NCBI RefSeq assembly: GCF_949987535.1
Contig: NC_080081.1
Location: 40,030,428 to 40,094,427 of the forward strand
DNA from: Balaenoptera acutorostrata
Taxonomy: Eukaryota > Chordata > Mammalia > Artiodactyla > Balaenopteridae
Length of the DNA: 64,000 bases
Direction of reading: 5' to 3'
Shown here: positions 24,707 to 37,700 of the stretch, in pieces
Numbering within the stretch: the first letter of the stretch is position 1
Layout: every line of letters begins with the position of its first letter
Position numbers and translations under genes: made by a program
Notes under the pieces: model-generated
Told to the model about the DNA's origin: nothing
Seen by the model: the letters and a program-made list of their open reading frames with translations, nothing else
The model's database searches: none

Positions 24707-25735
24707 TCACTCACTCAAGGTTTGTAATAGAGATTTCCTCCAAAAGTTGCCAGTCATTTTAAAACAAGCAAAAGATGGCAATTTTTTTCAAGATACTGGA
24801 GGTAGCTACATATTTTGGTTTAAGAACAATATTCTTTATTTTAAGAATGAGTATTCTCTACTTTTCGATTTTCCAACACATATATCATTATAAGCTGCAA
24901 CATATTGGCTTGTGTTTGCTTTGCTAGAAAGCACATATAACCATTTTCGTCCTTTCGCATTTCTCGAGAAAGTCTGAGTTAACACTTGGAGGGATGTTAA
25001 CCTCCAAAAGTTCTCCTTTCTCTTCCTCTTCCTTTGGGCTGCCCTTTTAATAGCTCTACATGTCCAGATTTGTCCAGGTCGTTGTGCAAGTCCAAATTAT
25101 AATGTTACCATTAATTCCCTTTAGCTGAAAGGAAGAAAGTTCTTAACAGGTCTTGAAATTTGTCAGATTTACCTGTATCCTCTTTAGAAATCCTTGAGCG
25201 GAAAGGGTACTAATTACTTCTTCTGGAATTATTTATGAATATTTATGACACACAAGATTCACAGAACTAAAATGCCAGTCCTCCATGGCAGAATAAAGAT
25301 GGACACAAAAGGAACAGTAATAAAAAAAATTTGATACTTCTGATACAAATGGAACTCATATTTCAGAGGAAATTAATAGCCTTTTTGTATGATTATAAAA
25401 CTAGGAAGATTTATCATACATAATAAAATACCTTCAAAATATTTTATTACTTTCAACTTATTTTGATTTTAATAGAATAATTCATATAATCAGATTGTGA
25501 TAAAAGATTTTGCAAGCTGATCTTGGCAAAAACAACATGAACTCAGCCTTTCCCACTATTTTTTTTTTGTTTGTTTGTTTTCTTTCCCTCACTTCTACAC
25601 CTGAGGTCTGAGTGATCAAGCACATTAATCACTATTTAGCATCACTTCATAATGGCCTATACTGACCTTGATTATCGGCATGTCAATGGAGGTTTCATAA
25701 TATAGACTGAAACTTAAATATATAAATTCAATTCA
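24707..25735. other. No gene; unique AT-rich DNA
   Basis: Nothing recognised. It ends at the left copy of a 37-bp target-site duplication. Confidence 0.5.
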
Positions 25736-25807
25736 AAACTTTCTGATTGCTCTATTAGGTAAATTATTTTCTTTTTTTTTTTTTTTCTATGTAGCCATTA
25801 AACATAA

Positions 25808-25813
25808 TTTTAT
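25808..25813 (-). terminator. AATAAA polyadenylation signal of the transduced segment
   Basis: Plus-strand TTTATT reads AATAAA on the minus strand. Its distance to the poly-A tail (21 nt) is in the normal range for mRNA 3' ends. Confidence 0.8.
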
Positions 25814-26501
25814 TGCTTTATGTTTGTTTTTTTTCACACACACACACTGTATTTTATTTTTACAAGAGATAAATAGACTGACACCAAACATTGTACATGG
25901 ATGACCACAACAAAAGCAACAATGATTGCAATTACCAAACATGAAACACACTCATACTATGTCATAATATTGACATTCAGTCCAGCAATCCTCCACTGTA
26001 ACAGCTCCTTTACTTTGCAGTGAAAATTGATTTGTATATTCTTTGCCTCTGAGTCCTTGTGGGATTTTTTTTTTTTAATTCAGACAGAAAGTCACAAAAA
26101 TTATACTCATCCTCATCAGTTCACTCAGTCCCATGTAATTGATTTTTTTTTTTTTCATCTTGATCTTTTGTTAGCACTTTTATGAGTTCATCAGTTTTTC
26201 ATTAGAGTTCTGAAAATGCTTATTCATTCAGTTCAGCAGTACAGTCAGTTACCAGAAACCTGTACTTGTCAAGTCTTTTCCATGAATTTCTTGAAGATGA
26301 AAGCCTTTTATAGGAACATATTTGCAAAAGCATCAGAGTACACCCAGAACTGTCTGTAAATGACAAAAGACTTAAAAATGACCACTGTTAAAGATTTGAT
26401 GAAAGTTCATAATAATGCAGTTGACAGGAAAATTAGTTATTTCTGAGATATACATTTTAAAGTAATAACTAGGATTATTACTTATAACATTATACCAGAA
26501 C

Positions 26502-26726
26502 ATATAAGATTTTTAGAAATTTCATGTAATGTCTGAAACATTTATATTAACATATTTCCATACATATTTCCATACAAATACAAATATAAGATTTTTAGAA
26601 ATTTCATATAATGTCTGAAACATTTATATTAACATATTTCCATACATATTTCCACACAAATATAAGATTTTTAGAAATTTCATGTAGTGTCTGAAACATT
26701 TATATTAACATATTTCCATACAAATA
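26502..26726. repeat. Tandem repeat, three copies, period 82 and 76 bp
   Basis: Copies begin at 26502, 26584 and 26660 with atataagatttttagaaatt and run to catatttccataca. They differ by few substitutions and one 6-bp indel, and lie inside the 3'-transduced segment. Confidence 0.92.
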
Positions 26727-26927
26727 ACCCAATGAATGTTTAGTATTAGTTGTTTTGTTTGTTTGTTTTTTTATACTGCAGGTTCTTATTAGGCATCAAT
26801 TTTATACACATCAGTGTATACATGTCAATCCCAATCGCCCAATTCAGCACACCACCATCCCCACCCCACTGCAGTTTTCCCCCCTTGGTGAAACTTTCTG
26901 ATTGCTCTATTAGGTAAATTATTTTCT

Positions 26928-27414
26928 ATTCAAGTATCTTTCAAAAGTTGAAATTTCTAAAAACCATAAGGAAGTTGTTTTTTTTTTTCCTATGATATAT
27001 GGTTTTTCCTTCTGTGCCAACAGGAAAACCGGTGTTCTGAGAGTGGTTCTACAGATGCACTTACTTGATTCAATCATCTTCTAAGTGGTAATGGTAATAG
27101 TAATAATAGTCATAATCATAAAAAAAGCATCCTTATTTAATCTCTTCTCACCCCTCACTTTGTCTCTTTCCTGATTCTAACCCCCATTACACTCCTATAC
27201 AGCAGTCTGTATGTGCATCCTTCTACTGAGTTACTGTACATATAGTATTACTCTTATATACAAGTTAAGCTCAGATGAACTTTTGTTTGGGGAAGGAACT
27301 ATGCTCTTAGAAGCCACATGTTGTATCTTACTTGAACACATGAATTATTGTCATAATCTGTAACTACATCACCACTTAGCAGTTTATTTTTCTCCTCTCA
27401 ACTCCCTTTCTTTA
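26928..27414. other. No gene; unique DNA
   Basis: Nothing recognised. This resumes the locus after the L1 insertion. Confidence 0.5.
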
Positions 27415-27560
27415 CCTTTAGGCAAATACTCAACCTCTGTTTTTCCATTCCTCATCTGTGAAATAGTCCTAATAATAGTGCTTATATTATAAGGTTGTTC
27501 TGAGGATTAAATGGATGTTCTTATATAATATACTGGCATATAGCAAGTGCTATGTAATTG
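27415..27560 (+). mobile_element. MIR SINE fragment
   Basis: It contains the MIR core and tail order: caacctctgtttttccattc, then catctgtgaaatag, then ggttgttctgaggattaaat. Confidence 0.65.
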
Positions 27561-27578
27561 TAAGCTATGGCAATGGAG

Positions 27579-27601
27579 ATGGAGGAGGAGGAGGAGGAGG
27601 A
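27579..27601. repeat. (GGA)n short tract
   Basis: About seven GGA units, slightly interrupted. Confidence 0.85.
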
Positions 27602-27854
27602 TGGGGCATTTCACAGAAAGGCAATGATGCAGGGAATGAAAATGAGAGAATGAGTTAACTTTTAAGAATGCTGATGATTTGTCTCTGAAAAACTGCTATG
27701 ACTTCACCTAAAACTACCCTTGCCTTAAGGTCATTTTGAAGAAACACCCTGTAAGAGGAACACAGTATACTTTCTTCCAAGACTGTAATTTCAATCTAGT
27801 GAATTAAACTGTGGTGATTATTATGTTATCTACTAACAGCTAAATAAGAATTAG

Positions 27855-28030
27855 ATATTTTACTGGTGTCCTGTGGCTGCTGTAACTAATAGTTACAGGA
27901 TGACCTCATCTCTAGATCCTTAACTTAATTACTTTTGTAAAGACCCTTTTTCCACATGAGGTCACAGTCACAATTCCAAGGGATTTGGATGTGAACATAT
28001 CTTTTGGGGGCCGCTATTTGACCTCCTACC
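27855..28030 (-). mobile_element. MLT1-like LTR fragment (ancient)
   Basis: Plus-strand text reads as the reverse of an MLT1-type LTR (cctgtggctgctgtaactaa, ccacatgaggtcacagtcac, gggatttggatgtgaacata), with the middle deleted. The family is inferred from memory. Confidence 0.45.
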
Positions 28031-28129
28031 AATATACTTAGGTTATGTGATAGCTGTGTTTCTAAATAATTGTGAAATTGTCCTTCATAATCAATTTTGA
28101 AGTTACTTAATCCATTTCTTCCATTCTGA

Positions 28130-28260
28130 AAACTACCCAATTCTCAATTTGATGTCATAGTCAAACCTCTTCCAGGAGATCTTCTCTGGCCACTTGAGTT
28201 TATAGCAGACTCTCATTTTCCATGTGTCAGTAGCATGTATAGTCCGTGTCACTTATTTTG
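28130..28260 (+). mobile_element. Possible L2 fragment
   Basis: The stretch gatgtcatagtcaaacctct, then ccaggagatcttctctggcc, resembles the L2 3' end; short and diverged. Confidence 0.35.
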
Positions 28261-30784
28261 GTTACTGGTCATGTATTATCTTAAGATTTGAGGTGTTTTT
28301 TAAAAAAAAATTAATGCCTTGATCCTGTCTCTTGTTATTCTGCCTCAAATCAGCTTTGGGAGGGTTTCTGATATTGGTATTTTTTAAACTTCCATGGGTA
28401 ATTTTTAAAGTATAGCCAAAGTATAGAAACACTGCCTTATGTAATAATTCTTAAAAGTTTGATATCAAATTTCTCTTTCAAAATCTAATGCCAAGCTATA
28501 GAATCCATCCCAGAAAAAGTATATATGTGCACACACAAACAAAATAATACATTAAAAATATGTGTGCACACACATCTATGCAAGTTCTTTCACAGATATC
28601 CTAAGATTAGAGACCTGGATTATGAATCCCTAAATGATGAGTTTGTGAATTGTTCACTATGTCAGATTTTTATAAATCAAGCCCCACAAATGAACTCTTG
28701 GACCAGTTTTGCATTTTGAGGATTCAGTCACATTGTGGGTTAAACCATCTCCGTCTGTATTTGCAAATGTCTCACCATAACACACACAACTAGTGTCATC
28801 AGGCCTCAGCAATGTAGCGGACTCTACAGTATTGCACTCATGAAAACTGTATCAGTGCTCCTACTGAAAGGTAGTCTCTTTTAACAGTTTTTATAGAATT
28901 GAAATTCTATGTTAGCCACCTATGACAGGATCTGTGATGTTCATAAAAGCAGTTTTATTATTCCATCTTCAAAGAGGTGACTGTTTTTTGAGTGACTGAC
29001 AGAGAGCAAGATTCTACATCATGTGGCAGAAACTACCGACTTCATCATGGCCCATTTCCTTTCAAATTGTGCAGGGAAATAAATGATGAAAAAATGTGAA
29101 GGAAATGTTTCAGAAACAATCTTTCATGTTTCTAACCACATTACACAACACGTGGAAAGGGTAATATTGTATTTTATCTCAGTTAGTGTAACTCATAGCC
29201 ATGCTTTCAACAGAGGGGAAAAAAAGTTTTAAATGCAGGTCTTGGTTTAATTTAGAACTGATTGCTCATTAATCTTTGGAATAGGTATGCAAGCTGTCTT
29301 CCAAATGAAGGGGAGGCTGTTGGCTGCTTCCCCTAAACCCTACTCTGCTGTTTTCAATTTGTTTTTTCGTATGATATTTAGTCTTTCATTCAGTATTTAA
29401 TACTAAACATTAATGGGGAAAATATTGCTTAATGAGCTGTTGTGTTGGGCAGAATGCAGTCAAACACGCCTCCTTTGCAAGAGCTCGCCAGCTTGTGCCA
29501 GTATTTAGATAGTGTCATTAATCATGCAGCATTTCATTCTCCTCTGTCCTGGAAGACAAGGGGTTCCTGATGTCATGGAAACAGGCCCCTTTAAAAGTGG
29601 GTATGAATTAAGACATAGGATACCTAAGTACAGAACATCATATAGTTCAATTATCATGAGGAAAATATCCCATTTATGGTTCTGTTGTGGAATTTATTAG
29701 CCCTAAAGAGTAAAAGTCCAGAGTTAAGAATACATCCTGCAAATGCATAGGATTTGAGGACTCTGCCATTGGAAGAGATTAGCTAAATAACTAAATACCT
29801 GATAGATCAATTCTAAAGACAATGAGCATTAAAATAAGCTTGGCTGGTCCCAGGGAGACTGTTTTGCATGACAGGTTTCTATGTGGCTTTGGACCTACAA
29901 GGTGATCTGCAGGACTATTGCAGAGAAAGTACAGCAGTGCACAGTACCTGGCAGTTTCTGATCTGGTATCATCTCCCACACGGTGTTATGAAAAAATTAC
30001 ATGCATTTAGTTCATGTTAAGATGACTGATTTCTTCTATTAACAGGAAAGAAAACCTAAGGAATTTCAGGACAATCATAGATTCCAAATTAAATGGGAGA
30101 GAGAAAAAAATCATTATATATGCATTTAATACAAATTCAGGGAAGTCCATTATCACTGACAGTTTATTACATAGTACTTATTGGTTTAAGAAGTTAGAGG
30201 AAAAATTTGCTAAAAATAAATAATAGTGTTGAGGATAAGGAAAGGACATAAGGAAGGCTAGAGGGAGGCACAATGCTCCCTCTCATCATTGCTAATAGTC
30301 AGGAGAGGACAAGACCTCCTCGTTTTTTTGTCGTGAACCTATTTGGATTGTTGGTTTGGCAGCAAAGGACAATCTGAGTAATAGGAAATATGTGTCAGTC
30401 AAAAAAGTTTTTTTTAGTGTAATCCCTTGTCAGTAAAATGTGAAAGTGTAGATTCTGTTTTAATAGGACTGCCACTGATCACTCAAAAAGAGAAGCTCAG
30501 AAACTGTAAATGCTAGTCATCCTGGCTTTGCACAGGATTTTCCAATGGCCTAAAGCTACTTTGGTCTGCAAATTCAGGAGAATACTTAACAAAGCTTATA
30601 TAATTGAGAAGGTTATTGTGTTGTGCAAATGTGGATTAAAAGGCTCTTTAGACATATCGGGATCATAACCTCTTGTAGGGAAGGGAACTGGCATGTTTTG
30701 TCTGTTCCTTTCATAATGCCTAGCAAAGGACTCAAGATATGATACTCATGCATTAAGAGGATTCATAAACTAATCAAATCTTAG
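28261..30784. other. No gene; unique AT-rich DNA
   Basis: No recognised repeat or credible frame. Short open frames near 29512 and 29791 show no domain. Confidence 0.5.
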
Positions 30785-30960
30785 GGCCTAAAGGACCTTA
30801 GGGATTTTCTAGACTAGCTCATGTTTTATTTTTCAGATATGGAAATTGAGACTCAGAAGCTCTAAGTGGTTTACTCATGGACATACTGCTAATTAGAAAC
30901 AAGCCTGAGATTATAAAAAAATGTGCCTCTGACTCCTTTTCTGTTGAAGGTCAGTTCGAA
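30785..30960. mobile_element. MIR-related fragment (ancient)
   Basis: The passage ggaccttagggattttctag, then tttttcagatatggaaattg and agactcagaagctctaagtg, is typical of MIR-class repeats read in reverse. A further scrap may lie at 31080-31180. Confidence 0.45.
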
Positions 30961-31180
30961 AGCCACAAAACTTTTGCCCATTTTTCTATGGTCAGTTATG
31001 TACATAACCCAATGAATGGTGAAGCCACCTTGGTAAATATGGCCAAACATACTGATTGGCTATAATAATAAGCAATCTCTCAATTAGGACGTACTAGACA
31101 CCTGAGGTTTTTTAGGGATTTACATATATTAAGTTAACTCATCCTTACAGAACCCAAAGAGGAATGCACTTTTGTCACCA

Positions 31181-32970
31181 CCTTTTTTCAGAATAGGATA
31201 CCAAAACCCTGATAGCAAAAATAACCCAGCCTTCACAGAGCTCATTTGCCAAGTCAGCTTTCCCAAAGCACAAATATTACTGCCAAGTAGCTGGGTTCTC
31301 AGAGGTTCCCAGCCTCAAACACAAACTACACCCAGAAACAGGCCACTTCCCATGAACCCTCAGAAAATTTTATGTAATATCTGGGTCACCAGACAAGATT
31401 TTTTATTTAGAGTAGTTTACTTCGGGGATCTTGTTGCCCCGTGTGTCTTTGGGCCTCTGTTTGGACCACCGTGTTCCAATAAACCAATTTGCCCTGGCTT
31501 CAAGTCATGGGTTAGGGTTTTGATGCCTCCTACTCTAAAAGTTTTTAAATTTCTTCTAAGAATTGATTGACCTCCCCCTGAATTCCCTGGTCCCTTCCTG
31601 TCCCCTCCCACCAACAGCACTTCAGACCAAGGATTGTGGAGCAAGGCAAGTCAAAAATTTTATTGTTCTCCCCCCAAACTTGCATACATCCATAGCAAAT
31701 TCATATTCCCCCTAAACTTGTACAACTTACAACCCTCAGAGCAAATATCTGCTCTGAGATGACTGTCTTCTCACCCATAGATGGTAAGTAGATTAACATA
31801 AATTTGAATCCCTTAAAGTATACCCTTCTAATCCCCACTTAAAGCCCCAGTCTTGCCCATACTAAGGTATACTTCCATAATATTTAAATAATATTTCATA
31901 TTAGAGTAGATAATATTTTAGATGGATTAGATAATATTAGATTAGATTAATATTTAAATCTGTTGTTTATCTGGGAGAGGAGATTTCTAATTTATGATCA
32001 AGAATCAGCTATTGTTTTTAAATTTCACTATTGAAACTCTTTAAAGTATTGCCCTATTGTGACTTGCTTAGATGATACTGGCAAACAGGATTGGATAGAA
32101 CGTGCCAATTTATCTTGTTGGGAATAACAGATGCCATAAGGTGGAACATATTGATTGACTGATTCGTTCATTCATTTATTTATACATGTATTCATTCATC
32201 ATTTTTTGTCATGCTTACTTTCAAATGACTTTATTGTACCGAAAAATTTTAAAGTTGTAAAATAATTAAGAGGAAAAAAACCCAAGAATTATGTATTAGA
32301 AGTATGGAGTGCGTGACAGGAAGGGAAATGTAAGATTAGCTACTAAAATTGAGCTTAAATATTAGCTCTTGGTTTCCTGGAGGCCAGTTTTAAAACAGAA
32401 GGGCAATGGATTGGGTAGCTGTCATTGTCTAATAAAGGGAGGCATAGCAGTTTATTAGGAAGCACATACTTTTCTTTAACGTTGAATTCTAGGAGGAATT
32501 TCACATGAGCTTTTAAGAAGGGCTATGAAGAGCACAGTGGATGTTGTTCTTGATGGTAATTTTTTTTTTTTTTTTAAGTACAGAAAATTCTAAGAATGCC
32601 TGTTTCATTGGGAAAGCTAAAAGCATAATTATTGTCAAAGCTCCTCAAAGCTATATTTAACCTCACAGTTTTACAGCCCAGATATGTAGCCCTATGGTGA
32701 TCTCACTAGATAAAAGGATCAAGCTTAGAGGAAATATAGTTTATATCATAATTGGATTTCTTGCCCTGCAATGCTTAATAAATCAATTAGGTATCAAGTT
32801 GTCCAATATGTCCCCTGAGCAGTGTGAAGTACTTTGAGGTCATTTTTGAAACATAAGTTTTTAAAAATTATTTTTAATCTCAAATATATGGCATTTTAGT
32901 TGTAAAAAATAAACTTAAAGCATACTGGAAATATGGTTAAATTACATTTTCTAAGTTCTATTCTGTATCA
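31181..32970. other. No gene; one GC-richer unclassified block
   Basis: Block 31190-31660 is richer in C and G than its surroundings and has an AATAAA (31480) in a context reminiscent of an LTR 3' region, but no ends or partner LTR are found. The remainder is AT-rich unique DNA. Confidence 0.4.
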
Positions 32971-32972
32971 TA

Positions 32973-33166
32973 CACAGTTTGCCAAGTATTAGAAAACATT
33001 TTCTGTAAAGACCTAGGTGGCAAGTGTTTTAAGCTTTCCTGGCTATATAAGGCTTCTGTGGCATCTACTCAAGCCCGCCATTGCAGAAGGAAAACAACCA
33101 TAAACAATACAAAGCAATGGGCGTGGCTGGAACTGGTTTGCTGCCATTAGCTTGCAAACCCTAGTG
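32973..33166 (-). mobile_element. hAT-type DNA transposon (non-autonomous, ancient)
   Basis: The ends are degenerate inverted repeats (cagtttgccaagt and gcttgcaaaccctagtg). The inside has ttttctgtaaagacctaggt, catctactcaagcccgccat and caatgggcgtggctgg, matching a common hAT-Charlie-class MER element as I remember it. No transposase is present. Confidence 0.6.
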
Positions 33167-33324
33167 TAGAAAATAGTATTTAACTTAATTCTAAACCATG
33201 GGAAACTGACTACAGTTGCATCAAGAGTTTAAGGGATGAGAGATCCTTGAGTAAGGAGATAATTGCTAAATGCTTTGATGAGGAGGAAAAATTCAAATAT
33301 ATCCTGAGTAGGAAAAAGACAAAT

Positions 33325-33356
33325 ACACACAAACACACACACACATACACACACAG
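33325..33356. repeat. (CA)n microsatellite
   Basis: Interrupted AC units. Confidence 0.9.
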
Positions 33357-33607
33357 TGTTGAGGATGGATAACTTTAGGAGGGTGGCAACTTGTCATCTT
33401 TAGGTGTGTAGCCAGATGGCTAAAGACAAGGTATTGGATAGTCTCTGAATAATAACTGGATCCGTTAATCAAAATACTGAATTGCTCACAAAGTATATGT
33501 GAAAAATGATAAGCCATGCTATAATGTCTTACTATTGTATGTCATAAACATGTTTTTTTCCAGAACTTTTCTAATTTGCACATGTGTTAAAATATTTTTT
33601 AAGTTTA

Positions 33608-33652
33608 ATTAATAAATATTAAATAAATAAACAAACAAATAAATAAATATTC
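33608..33652. repeat. (AAAT)n/(AAAC)n tract
   Basis: Tetranucleotide A-rich units. No SINE body is attached, so this may be a remnant tail. Confidence 0.8.
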
Positions 33653-34514
33653 GGGTACAAATGTCAAGGCTTAGAATACCATTTTGGCTTTTTTAAATTT
33701 ATAGAACTCTGGAGAACAACAAATAAAGAGAAGCACATCTTTTCTCTAGGATTATTGTAGATAGAATTAGCATTATTCAATAGTTCTCTTAGCTTTGCTT
33801 GAAGGACTAATAACCATTTAACCATCTTGAACTATTGTACACATGTCTTTGTTTTAATATTTTTGCTGTGTCCCTTATATAGCATGTGTTCTGTAGACTC
33901 TTTTTAAAGTTCATGCATGTTTTATTTATTGACTTGCACTGAAGAAAATAAAATTATGTTGAATTGTTACACTATTTTCACACTGATGAGGGTTAACAAG
34001 AAAAATGTTACATGGGCCAATATTTTCTTTCAAAAGTTAAGTGTTTAAAAGGATGTTCAGAAGAAATTCTGGAAAAATATTTTATTTTCAGCAAAGTCAC
34101 GGCCTGTGGATATGGAAGGAAAATGTTCCATTGTAAACTTAGAAATGTAGTAGTTATCCTCTTTTGTATGAAAACACACAAAAAAAGCAAAAAAAAGTGT
34201 AACTGATATTAAGGCTAAATCAATGATAATAAGGTATACGCTACAGTTTTAATTGATATGAATTAATTCCTATACACACAGAAATGTCATTTATCTTTAT
34301 TTCCTGATTTTGTATTCTCAAAGAAAACTTTTTTGTTTATAAATTTGAAAATCATTACACAAAAAATTTTCAATTTGTTTTATTAAGAATTGAAGATTTG
34401 GCAACAAATTTACATTTGTGCAAAATTTGTATAGAATACTTCTACGTGATTCATAATTTTCTGTCAACTTTATGACTCATTTATGTTTTTTATTAAATAA
34501 TACTTTCAAGTTTT
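33653..34514. other. No gene; unique AT-rich DNA
   Basis: Nothing recognised. Confidence 0.5.
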
Positions 34515-34620
34515 CCTTTTTTAATTATGAGAGATTTCCAATATAGAGAAAAAATGAAATGCCTATGCACTCACTACCTGGACTTAGCAGATATTAACAT
34601 TTTACTTTATTTGTTTCTAG
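34515..34620. mobile_element. Ancient repeat, left half, split by L1 copy B
   Basis: The text gatattaacattttacttta, then tttgtttctag, continues across the L1 copy B insertion to atgaaagaaataaaacatta at 40862. That is one old repeat (probably an old L1 3' region) cut in two. Confidence 0.55.
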
Positions 34621-34726
34621 TGGCTTATTTTTTTTTTACCTTCCCCCGCTGGTAACCCTAAGTTCATCCTCTAATTCTGTGAGTCTGTTTCTGTTTTGTA
34701 ACTACGTTCATTTGTATCATTTCATT

Positions 34727-37700
34727 TTAGATTCCACATATAAGTGATGTCATAAGATATTTCTCTTTCTCAGTCTGACTTACTTCACTCAGTATGACAC
34801 TCTCTAGGTCCATTCATGTAGCTGCAAATGGAATTATTTTATTCTTTTTTATGGCTGAGTAATATTCCATTGTATATATGTACCACATCTTTAACATTCC
34901 TCTGTTGATGGACATTTAGGTTGCTTCCATGTCTTGGCTATTGTAAACAGTGTTGCAATGAACATTGGGGTGCATGTAACCATGTTTTTCTCCGGATATA
35001 TGCCCAGGAGTGGGATTGCTGGGTCATATGGTAGTTCTATTTTTAGATTTGAAAGGGACCTCCTTACTGTTTTCTATAGTGGCTGTATCAATATACATTC
35101 CCACCAACAATATGAGGGTTCCCTTCTCTCCACACCCTCTCTAGCATTTACAGTTTGTGGATTTTTTGATAATAGCCATTTTGACTGGTGTGAGGTGATA
35201 TCATTGTAGTTTTGATTTGCATTTCTCTAATCATTAGTAATGATGAACAGCTTTTCATGTGCCTCTTAACCATCTGTATGTCTTCCTTGGAAAAATGTCT
35301 ATCTAGGTTTTCCGCCCATTTTTTGATTGGGTTGTTGGTTTTGATGATAGTAAACGGCATGACCTGTTTGTAAATTTTAGAGACTAATCTCTTGTCAGTC
35401 ACATCATTTGCAAATATTTTCTCCCAATCTATGGGTTGTCTTTTAGTTTTGTTTATGGTTTCCTTTGCTATGCAAAAGCTTTTGAGTTTAATTAGGTCCC
35501 ATGTGTTTATTTTTGTTTTTATTTCCACTACTCTGGGAGATGGATCGGAAAAGATATTACTACAATTTATGTCAGAGAGTGTTCTATGTTTTCCTCTAGG
35601 AGTTTTATAGTGTCCGGTCTCACATTTAGGTCTTTAATCCATTTTGAGCTTATTTTTGTGTCTGGTGTTAAAGAATGATCTATTACATGTAGCTGTCCAG
35701 TTTTCCCAACACCATTTGTTGAAGAGACTGTCTTCCCACCATTGTATAGTCTTGCCTCCTTTGTCATAGATTAATTGACCATAGGTGCATGGGTTTATTT
35801 CTGGGCTTTCTATCCTGTTCCATTTATCTATAGTTCTATTTTTGTACCAGTACCATACTATTTGATGACTATATCTTCATAGTTTAGTCTAAAGGCAGGG
35901 AGCCTGATTCTTCCAGCTCCATTTTTCTTAAGATTACTTTGGCTATTCGGGGTCTTTTGTGTCTCCATACAAATTTTAAGATCTTTTTGATCTAGGTCTG
36001 TGAAAAATGCCATTGGTAATTTGATAGCAATTACATTGAATCTGTAGATTGCCTTGGGTAGTATAGTCATTTTGACAATATTGATTCTTCCAATCCAAGA
36101 ATATGGTATATCTTTCTATCTGTTTGGGTCTTCTTCGATTTCTTTCATCAGTGTCTTATAGTTTGTGGAGTACATGTCTTCTGTCTCCTTAGGTAGGTTT
36201 ATTCCTAGGTATTTTATTCTTTTTGATGGAATGGTAAATGGGATTGTTACTTTTTAAAAAATAATTAATTAATTAATTAATTAATTTTTATTTTTGGTTG
36301 CATTGGGTCTTCTTTGCTGCATGCAGGCTTTCTCTAGTTGCAGTGAGCAGGGACTACTGTTCATTGTAGTGTGCAGGCTTCTTATTGCGGTGGCTTCTCT
36401 TGTTGCAGAGAAAGGGCTCTAGGCATGTGGGCTTCAGTAGTTGTAGTATGTGGGCTCAGTAGTTGTGGCTCGTGGACTCTAGAGCACAGGCGCAATAGTT
36501 GTGGAGCATGGGCTTACTTGCTCCGTGGCATGTGGGATCTTCCAGACCAGGACTTGAACCCATGTCTCCTGCATTGGCAGGTGGATTCTTAACCAGTGTG
36601 CCACCAAGGAAGCCCCTGGGATTGTTTCTTGAATTTCTCTTTCTGCTCTATCATTGTTAGTGTATAGAATGCAACAGATTTCTGTGTATTAATTTTGTAG
36701 CCTGCAACTTTACCAAACTCATTGATGAGTTCTAACAGTTTTCTAGTAGCATGTTTAGGATTTTCGATTTTCTATTCATAGTATCATGTCATCTGCAAAC
36801 AGTGACAGTTTAACTTCTTATTTTCCAATTTTGATTCCTTTTACTTCTTTTACTTCCCTGATTGCCATAACTAGGACTTCCAAAACTATGTTGAATAAGA
36901 GTGGTGAGAGTGGGCATCCTTGTCTTGTTCCTGATCTTAGAGGAAATGATTTCAACTTTTCACTGAGTATGATGCAAGCTGTAAGTTTGTTGTATATGGC
37001 CTTTATTATGTTGAGGTAGGTTCCCTTTAGGTCCACTTTCTGGACAGTTTTTATCATAAATGGATGTTGAATTTTGTCAAAAGCTTTTTCCGCATCTATT
37101 GAGATGGGCATATGGTTTTCATTCTTCAACTTATTGATGTGGTGTATCACCCTGATTGATTTGCTGATATTGAAAACTCCTTGCATCTCTGGGATAAATC
37201 CCACTTTATTGTGGTGTATGATACTTTTAATGTATCATTGGATTTGAATTGCTAGTATTTTGTTGAGGATTTTTGCATCTATGTTCATCAGTGATATTGG
37301 ACTGTAATTTTCTTTTTTACTGGTATCTTTGTCTGGTTTTGGTATCAGGGTGATGGTGGCCCCATAGAATAAGTTTGGGAGTTTTCCTTCCTCTGCAATT
37401 GTTTGGAACAGTTTCAGAAGGATAGGTGTTAGCTCTTCTCTAAATGTTTGATAGAATTCACCTGTGAAGCCATCTGGTCCTGGGTTTTTGTTTGTTGGAA
37501 GATTTTTAATCACAGTTTCAATTCCAGTGCTTGTGATTGGTCTGTTCATATTTTCTAATTCTTCCTGGTTCAGTCTTAGGATACTGCACTTTTCTAAGAA
37601 TTTGTCCACTTCTTCCAGGCTGTCCATTTTATTGGGCTACAGTTGCATATAGCAGTCTCTTATGTATTTCTGTGGTGTCAGTTGTATCTTCTCCTCTTTC

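Larger units (their letters stand above)
25736..26927 (-). mobile_element. Truncated L1 with about 960-bp 3' transduction, 37-bp TSD
   Basis: A perfect 37-bp direct repeat (25736-25772 and 26891-26927, starting aaactttctgattgctctat) flanks a 1118-bp insert whose poly-T run (25773-25786) marks a minus-strand poly-A tail. In transcript order the insert begins with about 118 bp of L1 3' UTR (26890-26773) and an A-rich L1 tail with AAAC units (26772-26748). It continues through about 960 bp of non-L1 sequence and ends 21 bases after a canonical AATAAA (minus strand, 25813-25808). One duplication around the whole block indicates one event: an L1 transcript that read past its own poly-A site, was polyadenylated downstream, and was heavily 5'-truncated on insertion. 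The source of the 960 bp is not recognised; a longer-tailed L1 subfamily is the main alternative. Confidence 0.8.

Noticed and set aside
26502..26726. Possible CRISPR-like or satellite array
   Set aside because: Only three direct copies with no unique spacers, inside a vertebrate retrotransposition insert; a simple tandem repeat.
36262..36286. (AATT)n as an independent microsatellite or origin-like AT element
   Set aside because: It sits exactly at the tail of the CHR SINE in L1 copy B and is best explained as a decayed A-rich tail.
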